Part shown: positions 7,424 to 16,400 of the stretch, piece after piece | Position numbering within the stretch: position 1 is the first letter of the stretch | Layout: each line of letters begins with the position of its first letter | NCBI GenBank assembly: GCA_023443225.1 | Contig: JAEZVF010000090.1 | Span: forward strand, 1 to 23,506 | Direction of reading: 5' to 3' | DNA length: 23,506 nucleotides | Source of the DNA: Bacillota bacterium | GTDB lineage: Bacteria; Bacillota; Clostridia; Lachnospirales; Lachnospiraceae | The notes under the pieces: generated by a model | What the model was told of the DNA's origin: nothing | Database searches by the model: none | The model's input: the letters and a program-made list of their open reading frames with translations, nothing else | Made by a program: the position numbers and the translations under genes

Positions 7424-7684
7424 TTATATGTAAGAAAAATTATTTCTTTTTTGTGGTTTTAGTTTTTCATCAACTAGTGCGGCAATATCTTCGATTGTAC
7501 TCTTCTCAAACAGCTCCTCTGTCGAGATCTCTACATTAAATTTTTCCTGAATATCCTCAAGTACTATATATGCTGTAAGTGAATTACCCCCTAATTCAAA
7601 AAATGAAATATCAGTCTTTGTCTCTTCTAATTCAATATCCAGGTTTTCACACACTATTTCTTTAATTTCTTTTATTATATTCAT
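7424..7684 (-). CDS. Stand-alone acyl/aryl carrier protein
   Basis: This 86-residue carrier protein has the attachment serine at residue 35 in FFELGGNSLTAYIVL and a complete four-helix pattern ending near residue 74, with a basic tail. The GGNSL form is typical of NRPS-type and aryl carriers. Its start has AAGGAG at 9 bp. It lies 37 bp after the stand-alone AMP ligase and before the dikinase, so the ligase is the obvious loader. It may replace the truncated carrier inside the NRPS by presenting the starter acid to the first Cy domain. Its cargo is not known from sequence. Confidence 0.88.
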   Translation of the reverse strand: MNIIKEIKEIVCENLDIELEETKTDISFFELGGNSLTAYIVLEDIQEKFNVEISTEELFEKSTIEDIAALVDEKLKPQKRNNFSYI

Positions 7685-7721
7685 GAAGTTCTCCTTATAT
7701 CTATAAATTTACTTTTATAAC

Positions 7722-9209
7722 TCAAACTATATTTCTCAAAATTTTTCCCGAAATATTAATCGGAAACTCCTGTGCTCTAATATAAGTTTTCTGTATCCTG
7801 CTGAAAACAGGCAGTGTTTTATTGATTTCTCTTGTGATGTTATCCGCTTCTACCTGTTCCATTCCTCTGGCACAATAAATTACAGCTGTAATTAAATCAC
7901 CGTCTGCCTTAACAATTACTTCACTCACCTGGGGAAAGGCTTTATATTTTTCTTCTATGTATTCTGGTGAAATATTTTCTCCTGAAGATGTGATTATAAG
8001 ATTTTTTACTCTTCCGGTAAGGACTATCATATTTTCTTTATTCAAATATCCAATATCTCCAGTCTTAAACCAATCCCCGTCCCACATGTCTTTCCATTCT
8101 TCTTCGTTTTTATAGTAGCCCATAGCTATTGTCGGCCCCTGAAGCTGTATTTCACCGTCTTTAATCCTCATTTTCAAAGACTCAACTAACAGACCGTCTG
8201 CAAACGGATTATCAAATCCGTTCTGATTAATACTTATTACTGGAGAAAGCTCTGTCATACCGTATCCCGGACGGCAGTTTATTTCATACTGAGCAAGCTT
8301 GAGTATTGACCTGTGATTACTCTTTGCTCCTCCACACCCTATAGCACGTAACCTGCTTCCGGTTACAGATTCTTTTACCATCGCTTTCCTTGCACCTGGT
8401 ATTTTATCTTCGACCCGAGAGAGCTTTGCCGCAAGTAAATCGACCATCATAGGTACCATAATGAGTACTGTTGGCTCTGTCCTGTTAAAGCCTTTAAAGG
8501 CAGCTGCTGTATTCTTTTCAAATACAAGTTCAATACCCAGATATGTTGCAAGCAGTACTTCGACATTAAGTCCAAATACATGCGACGGCGGCAGCAGGCT
8601 CACAACCCTGTCATCGATGGTGTAATCAGTTCCATTATGTATATCAAAAACGTTTGCTACAAGATTTTTATGAGAAAGCATGACCCCTTTCATCTTTCCT
8701 GTTGTGCCTGAAGTAAATGCAATAACAGCCATTGCTTCGGGTACGAGCTCCGATATAAATTCTTTTCCCAAATAATTTTGTATCACCTTTGTGATACAAG
8801 TGACAGATTCATAGGTGCTAATCGCTTTAAGCTTTAAATTCATATGTTTTTCTATATGTTCAATTCGTAATTCATTTATGTCATATACAACTGCAAAAGT
8901 CTCTGTCGATAAAAGAAGTTCGGCTATCATTTCATCCGGTAGAGCAGAGTTGATTATTACGGTTGTTTTTCCGCTTCCTATGCAGCCGAAAAATCCAACT
9001 AGGAATTCATAAGTAGTACTACATAGGAATCCAACCTTATCTCCTTTTATATTTTCTTGAAAATATAAAGCCATTGCCTTGCTGTCTTCATATAGATCCA
9101 TACGATCATGAGCCTTATCATTTTTTAGATCTATATACTGCTTGACACTTCTGTCCTTGTCTTTTGCAGCATCTTCAAGCAAATCCCATATAGTAAGTAT
9201 ATTATTCAT
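7722..9209 (-). CDS. Acyl/aryl-AMP ligase (stand-alone adenylating enzyme)
   Basis: This 495-residue member of the ANL superfamily activates a carboxylic acid as its adenylate and passes it to a thiol. Motifs in order are FTSGTTGKMKGVML (165-178), PGYGMTELSPV (314-324), FKTGDIGYL (381-389), TGRVKNLIITSSGENISPEYIE (398-419) and the catalytic Lys489 in ISGKILR. The GENISPEYIE form resembles fatty acyl-CoA/ACP ligases more than DhbE/EntE-like aryl ligases, so a fatty or aryl acid are both open. It overlaps the U32 gene by 4 bp (ATGA), with AAGGAG inside that gene, and is followed by the free carrier protein, its likely partner. It is the second adenylating enzyme for a non-amino acid in the operon, besides the NRPS N-terminus. 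Confidence 0.85.
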   Translation of the reverse strand: MNNILTIWDLLEDAAKDKDRSVKQYIDLKNDKAHDRMDLYEDSKAMALYFQENIKGDKVGFLCSTTYEFLVGFFGCIGSGKTTVIINSALPDEMIAELLLSTETFAVVYDINELRIEHIEKHMNLKLKAISTYESVTCITKVIQNYLGKEFISELVPEAMAVIAFTSGTTGKMKGVMLSHKNLVANVFDIHNGTDYTIDDRVVSLLPPSHVFGLNVEVLLATYLGIELVFEKNTAAAFKGFNRTEPTVLIMVPMMVDLLAAKLSRVEDKIPGARKAMVKESVTGSRLRAIGCGGAKSNHRSILKLAQYEINCRPGYGMTELSPVISINQNGFDNPFADGLLVESLKMRIKDGEIQLQGPTIAMGYYKNEEEWKDMWDGDWFKTGDIGYLNKENMIVLTGRVKNLIITSSGENISPEYIEEKYKAFPQVSEVIVKADGDLITAVIYCARGMEQVEADNITREINKTLPVFSRIQKTYIRAQEFPINISGKILRNIV

Positions 9210-10483
9210 GAAGGCTTTTTCTCCTTAACTCCAAAGATCCTGCTGCTTCTCATATTTTCAAAAAGCTTATTGCCGTTTTCACTCCATTTTTCCAGATTTG
9301 CATCTTCCGGATAGCTTACAGCCTTTTGCATCCATTGATAACAGTACGTACAATATTTTGTCTGCCCTTTAGGAGGATCAACGTTTTCTGTCCAGCACGG
9401 CTTTTCTCTGCATGGATATCTTCCTAAAAAGTGATTTATAAATCCGTCCAGCTTTTGATTATCAACAATGACATTCGGAAGTTGAGTAAAGAATTTAATG
9501 TACTGATTAATGGATTTAGCATCCATCTTTCCCGATAAAATCTCCTCCAGAAAAGCCTTATTATCTATGTTTTTGTTTACAACATTTCCGGTATCCGCCC
9601 AGTTGAAAAGCTTTCGCAAATTTCCCTCATATTTTTCATCAAGGTATGCCTGTAGTACTTCTGAAAGAAATTTCGTACCTTTAGATCGCTCTACGAGTTT
9701 TATTATAAGATTATGATTGCCCGCCCTGTCGCAAAGTTCGTCATAATAATGTACATCTTCAGGACGGATCCAGTCTGAACATATAAGATGAGTTGGTTTA
9801 GTAACCTTACGGAAATAACAATTGATAATGTTATAATCTATGTATTTATCGTTGCCTTTTCCGTCCTTTGCACTAGAATGAGAGACTCCACTTGCATGAT
9901 GTATCGCAAATGGACAGTCATGAAGGCACGCATTGTTTGCAATTAGTCTGAAATTCACATGCGTATCCTTAAATGCCTTTAGTACATGTTCAAGCATCTC
10001 AAAATCGCGGTTCATCGAGTGAGGGAGAGTAATCTCGTCAGCTCCTAGCGTAATCCAGTTGTTAATTTGCTGTATCCCATTTACCATTGCATACAATCCA
10101 AGTGTTACCCACATATCCGGGTAATGTCTCTTAATGACCTCGCATAGGTACGGAGAGTTAACGGTAATCGCCGGGATTCCCATCTCTCGCAGTTCATCAA
10201 TAAACATTAAAATCTCTCTGTGCGAATCACTATTTAGATCCTTATTTGCTATACAAAGTGGATTCATAAGATAATTAAATTTAATTCCAAGCTGATTGCA
10301 TTTATTTACAATTGTTTGAAGTTCTTCTTTGGATACCTCTGGAAGCGTAACAGAGGAACGTCCTCCTCCTATAATATCTTCCTTTAATTTGCCAAACATC
10401 GAAGTCACTTGATGTTTTATATCATTTTTTTCTATATAATTTAAAAGTTCCATATCAAAATTCATTGCAAGATCGTAATTCAT
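9206..10483 (-). CDS. U32-family putative Fe-S protein (peptidase U32/UbiU-like)
   Basis: This 425-residue protein has a TIM-barrel-like N-terminal part and the cysteine pattern of the U32 family: Cys186 and Cys190 in NNACLHDCPFAIHH, Cys222 and Cys235. These four resemble the [4Fe-4S] ligands of UbiU/UbiV-type members. A second group, Cys358, 363, 378 and 381 (PCREKPC and CTYC), lies near the C-terminus. Named U32 proteins are mostly not proteases: UbiU/UbiV and the RNA hydroxylases RlhA and TrhP add hydroxyl groups without O2, the RNA enzymes depending on prephenate. In this operon it may be a tailoring oxidase or hydroxylase for the starter acid or the peptide. It starts 12 bp after the NRPS stop (GAGGG site) and overlaps the ligase by 4 bp. 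The family is inferred by motif; the reaction is speculative. Confidence 0.72.
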   Translation of the reverse strand: MNYDLAMNFDMELLNYIEKNDIKHQVTSMFGKLKEDIIGGGRSSVTLPEVSKEELQTIVNKCNQLGIKFNYLMNPLCIANKDLNSDSHREILMFIDELREMGIPAITVNSPYLCEVIKRHYPDMWVTLGLYAMVNGIQQINNWITLGADEITLPHSMNRDFEMLEHVLKAFKDTHVNFRLIANNACLHDCPFAIHHASGVSHSSAKDGKGNDKYIDYNIINCYFRKVTKPTHLICSDWIRPEDVHYYDELCDRAGNHNLIIKLVERSKGTKFLSEVLQAYLDEKYEGNLRKLFNWADTGNVVNKNIDNKAFLEEILSGKMDAKSINQYIKFFTQLPNVIVDNQKLDGFINHFLGRYPCREKPCWTENVDPPKGQTKYCTYCYQWMQKAVSYPEDANLEKWSENGNKLFENMRSSRIFGVKEKKPS

Positions 10484-10495
10484 ACTATTTTACCC

Positions 10496-13400
10496 TCATA
10501 TATTTTCTTCCTTTTTTATATTTTTGCTTATTATTTCTGCATTTTTTTTGATAAACGGTTCCACAAGCATAAGAGGATGAAAACCGAGCCCCTGCTGCAT
10601 AAAAAATGTTCCCGTGGTATTTTTAACCCACGCTTCGGGTACAGATTCAACCTTTCCGAATTTGATATACGGTGGCTCACTTTTAACAAAATAAATGTCC
10701 GCATGAATCTTTCCTGCAGTATTAGCTGTTAACAGAAGGTCCATATAGTTGTTCATACCCTCCTCATCAAAATCAAAATCAATTTGATTATTTCTAATAA
10801 TCATTTGCTTAATCAGGATTCTGAAGTTACGTTTTAGTTTTTCGGTATCGTACTGCTCTATATTTTTGAAATAAAAGCTGTCCAGCATTATAAGTGCTTT
10901 AATGGATACTCCTTTTTTTTCAAGATAGGCAGCTACACTATATGCTAAATTCCCTCCTGCCGAATGTCCTCCAACAATAATGTCACGGCCTTCTGACAAT
11001 GCCAGTATCTTTTCGGCATATACTTCTGTGGCTTCCTTAAGTGACGAAAAGATTCTATAATCAAAGAGAGTCATCGGTACATCGGGCATGTGTTCCGCCA
11101 GAGGCATATATGCAACCGCAGAGCCTACAAGAGGTGGAAGTAAATATACATTGCTCATCTTATCAATATGAGTCTCTATATATGTGATATCTTCTTGTAT
11201 TTCATCAGAATGCTCGATCACATCGGCCATTTCTTCAATCGTTTCTATATTCTGCATTAAGCTAAGCGGAACTGATACGTGAAATTTTTTGTTAGTCTCG
11301 GAGATTAACTGAAGTGCACGTATTGAATCGCCACCAAGATTATAATAGCTTTGATCTATCCCTATGCTGTTTATCTGGAGGACTTTCTTCCATATTTCGC
11401 AAAGATCCTTTTGTATTCTGTTGCATGGTGCTTTCAGTTCTTTTTTTCCTTTTTCTGATATAAGATTTCTAAGAGCCTTCCTATCGACCTTTTGATTAGC
11501 AGTAAGCAGCATTTTGTCTAACACTATAACACCCGATGGTATCATATACGAAGGAAGCACCTTTTTTATCCTTTTTATAATTTCTTCCTCTGACTGCTGG
11601 GTTCCTGCCACAAACACATAAACATGCTTTGAGTTATTAATTTCGACCACATCTGCAACTGCCTCGTTTACACGTACCGCGTCACATACTGCGTGCTCAA
11701 TTTCTCCTAGTTCAACTCTGTGTCCATTAAGTTTAATCTGTCCGTCCTTACGGCCGAGAAACTCTATATATCCTTGAGAAGTCATACGGCCTCTGTCGCC
11801 AGTTTTGTATATACGCCCAAAACATTTATCCTCTACAAATGCAGCCTCCGTCTTTTCCAGATCATTTTGATATCCTGCTGCAACTCCCACACCTCCAATC
11901 CAAAGGTCACCCTCTATGCCCACCGGACATGGAACTCGGTTTCCGTTAAGTACATAAAAGGTCTGATTGGAAAGCGGCATTCCATACGGTATACTCTTCC
12001 ACTCTTTACTCACCTGATTTATAGGATAATATATAGACCAGATAGAGCCTTCTGTAGCTCCACCAAGACTTATTAACTGTGCATTTGGTACATATTCACG
12101 TATTTGCTCGGGAAGAGTAAGCGGTATGTAATCTCCACTCATCATTACAAGACGTATTGATTCAAGTTTATTCTTTTTTTCACTTTTCTGATAAAAGGTC
12201 ATCATTTGAATGAGCGCCGGTACAGAATTCCACAAGGTGATTTTTTCATTATCAGCCTGCTCATATATTTCAGCCGTATCATAAAGATCCTTTACCATGA
12301 CGAGCGTCGCTCCGGTACTCATCATTGCAAACACGTCATAGACCGATAAATCAAAATTCATGGCTGAAAGACCAAGTATGACATCCTCTTGTGTTACTTC
12401 AAATCTTTGATTAATATCAAACACCGTATTCATAACTGCTTCTATTGTGATGAGGACACCCTTTGGTTTTCCTGTGCTGCCTGATGTAAATATCGTATAT
12501 GCCGGTTCAGATCTGCCAGCACCCTTATGCACTGTATTCGATTCTGTTATTGCGTTATCCACTAACCAATTGCTATCAATGATCGCCTTGCTCCTGCTCT
12601 TCTTAAGTATTTCCTGTATACGCTCTTTTGGATGGTTCCGTTCTACAGGTACATATGCAGCTCCCGCTTTTAGAATTCCCAGTAGTAGAGCTATTGTTTC
12701 TATATGACGGTCTCCTATGAGCCCGACAAAATCACCTTTTCCAATTCCCAGGTGCGTGAGTCTGTCCGCAACACTATTGCTGACCTTATCAAGTTTATGG
12801 AAAGTATAGCTTTTTCCAGTATCCTTGACCGCAATCTTATATGGCATTCTTTCAACGATATGATTAAATACCTCTACAATGGTATTTTTCGGAAGCTCTT
12901 TAGAAGTATTATTATAATCGTTAATAAGTTCTACTTCTTCTTTACTTAATACAAATGCACTTTCCGGATCTCTGTTTTCCAAGAGTAGATGAATTGAATT
13001 TATAAAGGTCGAAAAGATATTCTTCATCATATCTTTATCAAACAGCTCTACTACATAATCCCATGTAACTGAAACATCTTTTCCACTGTACATGATCTGA
13101 CAGTCAAGATAAACCTGCGAGGTCTGGCTGGCACTATATATTTCTTCTCCGAATTCAAGTTCCTCTATCTGTGATCCCAGTGTACTGGTAAATACATAAG
13201 GTATTACCCCCTGTTTTCTAAGGTTTCTCATTTTTTTCAAATCTCGCCCAACAGAAATACCTGTATAGGCTCTATGCTCAAGTCCTTGAATAAGATCTTC
13301 CTGGATTTTTTTTGCATTGTTGCTAAAATCCCTGTTAATGCCATCAACAGCAATAAGCATTGTTGATGTAAAGTCACCAATAAGGGTATGAATGTCCGGA

Positions 13401-16400
13401 TGCATCGGATATTTATTAAATATAGTAACATTAATACCGGTCTGCTCCTGTCCACTCCAGAAAGCAAGGCATTCTCCGTACAATGTAAGTAAAAGTACAG
13501 AGGACGTAACTCTCATTTCTATTGCTATTGAATTAAGCTTCTCCATATCCAGTGCAGATATCTTTGCAGCAACCCTTTCAAAATGCGGCTGAACAACATC
13601 TTCTGCTGACATTTTTTGTAAAAGCGATGGAGCTATAGGGAAGTCTTGAATCTTCTTTATCCAATATTTTCTGTCTGCCTCAACCTTTTCAGGTGGATTG
13701 ATAACGGAAAGATTGACTACAAAGTCCCTGAAACTGAATTCGGATTCTTCAACTGGAGCTTCCGGATGAAGGTATGTATTCATGACCTGTGTCTTGAACA
13801 AACCTACACTGGCAGCATCCATGCACAAAAGATCCGCACTGAATATAAGAATGCTCTCTATGTTGTTCTTCCTTACTGCCTGAAGAGAAAACAAAGGCCA
13901 CTGAGATACATCTCTCATTTCTTGCTTTACTTCGTCTCTTATAGATAAAATGAAAGCATTGAATTCTTCCTCCGAAAGATCACGCGCATCGTTAATCTTC
14001 ATCTCATAGTAAGTTTCTTCTGGTTTAAGAAAATGCTGAAGCCCGTCTTGATTAATGACCATGCGAAGCATTGGTTGTGCAGCTATTACACGGTTAATTG
14101 CCAGATTAAGTCTGTCCAAATTTAATTCTATTCTGTACTCGTAATATCCGTGGGTTGATACACTTGAGATTTCATAAATATCATCTCGTCCCATTAAATA
14201 TGCTTTCTGTATATCGGTAAGCTCAAACGGATTATATCGATTTTCTTTATCGGTCGTTATCTCTAGTTCTTCTCTTTCAACAAGTCTGTAATCTGGCAGT
14301 ACTCTTTCTACAAGCATTGCACACTGTCTAATATTTTCGGTTTCAAGCACCTGAGAATGAGTTAAAGATATATGAAAATAATCATTTAATTCTGATGTAA
14401 GTAATATAAGCTTAAGCGAATCCCCACCTGCATCATAAAAATTATGATCAATCCCCACTACTTCCAGCTTAAGGACATGTTTCCATATTTCGGCTATTGC
14501 CTTTTCAAACACAGTTTCTGGCAGCTCTAACTTAAAATCAATTTTAGGTATATACTCAAGTAGTCTTTTCCTGTCGATCTTCTGGTTTCCTGTAAGAGGA
14601 ATGTTATCGATATGTATTATTTTTTCTGGAATCATATATGACACCAGAAATTCTTGAAGCTGTTTTAAAGTTAATTCCTCATCTAGCTCTTCACCTGTAT
14701 AGAAGGCATATATTCTCGGAGAAAACTTCCTGGAATTGTCAATCACCGCAGTACATTCCCTTATTCCTGGTATCTTTAAAATATTGTTCTCTATCTCTCC
14801 AAGCTCGATTCTATTTCCTGCTATCTTGACTTGACCATCATAGCGACCACAAAATTCCATATAGCCTTCACGCCTCATGCAGCCTCTGTCACCAGTTCTA
14901 TAGATTTTTCCTAGTAATGGGTGAGATATAAACGCCTTTTCAGTTTTTATAAGGTCGTTAAGATATTCAACCGCAACTCCTGCGCCTCCGATCCAGATAT
15001 CCCCTTCCGCATCTATGGGGCACTGTTCAAGGTTATCATTGAGTACATACATCATTTGGTTTGCTAATGGCATTCCATAAGGTATGCTTCTCCAACCTTT
15101 TTCCACCTTTCGGATTGGATAGTAGATCGACCATATAGATGCTTCTGTGGCACCACCCATGCTTATGGTCTCCATTCCAGGAAGTACTCTCTGTATCCGT
15201 TCTGGAAGATCAACAGGTATCCAGTCACCGCTCATTATCATAAGCCTTATGGCATTGCTTGAAGCATATACACATTTATGCCCCCTGCTATCTTCAAACT
15301 CCTCCTGCCTTTCCAGTTCGGAAATATACATCTGTACGATAGCTGGAACCGAATTCCACACGGTTATTCTTTCTCTAATTACTGTTTTTGTAATATTGCT
15401 CAAATCATAAAGTTCTGGCACCATGACTAGTGTTGCCCCTGAAGACATTGCTCCGAATATATCATATACGGAAAGATCAAATGCCATAGATGAAAGCCCT
15501 ATTATCGTATCCTTTTCTGTTATAAAATATGTTCTGTTAATATCATCTATGGTATTCATAGCACTCTTGTGGGTTATTACAACCCCCTTTGGCTTCCCCG
15601 TACTACCCGATGTATAAATTACATATGCTCTCTTTTCCGGAGATGCAAGATCTATTGTCTCTGTGGAAGGCTGAACATCAATTAAATAAGCTGTTGTTAA
15701 AAGCATTTTTGAGCCGCTGTCAGAAACAATTTCATTTCTTCTGGTTTCAGGATTTTTAATTTCTACCGGAACATACGCTGCTCCTGCTTTTAAGATTCCC
15801 AGCATAAGTGCTACGGATTCTTTTCTCCTTTCACACAAAACAGCAACAAAATCATCTGGCTTAACACCGTCACTTATAAGCTTTTTAGCAATACCGTTTG
15901 AAAGCTGATCCAGTTGCCTAAATGTATATAAACTTCGTTTATCCTTGATGGCCGTCTTTCCCGGTAGCTTTTCAGCCGTATCTTTAAATGCAGCTGTCAT
16001 TGAACGAGGCTTCCATTCTACGTATGTACTGTTATATTCTGAAAGCAGCTCTCGATCCTTGCTCGAGAGCATAGGTACCTGAAGTGGGTCATTGTTATTT
16101 ATAAATGAAGTAATCAGCTCATGCATTCTATCAAGAAGAGTGGATATATATTCTCTGTCATACAATTCTTTGACATAATCCCAACTTATAAGAATTCCTC
16201 CATCAGCTCTCCACGAGGCCTGACAGTCAATATAAACCTGAGTAGTCTGGCTCGCAGCATATAAGAGTTCTCCAAATACAGCAGGGAAAGCCTCACTTGT
16301 TCCCAAAGTACTTGTAAAAATGTATGGCATTGAAACAGAAGTTCCGGTAAAATGGTTTAATTTTTTATAATCTCTTCCCTGTTCAATTCCGCTGTAAAGT

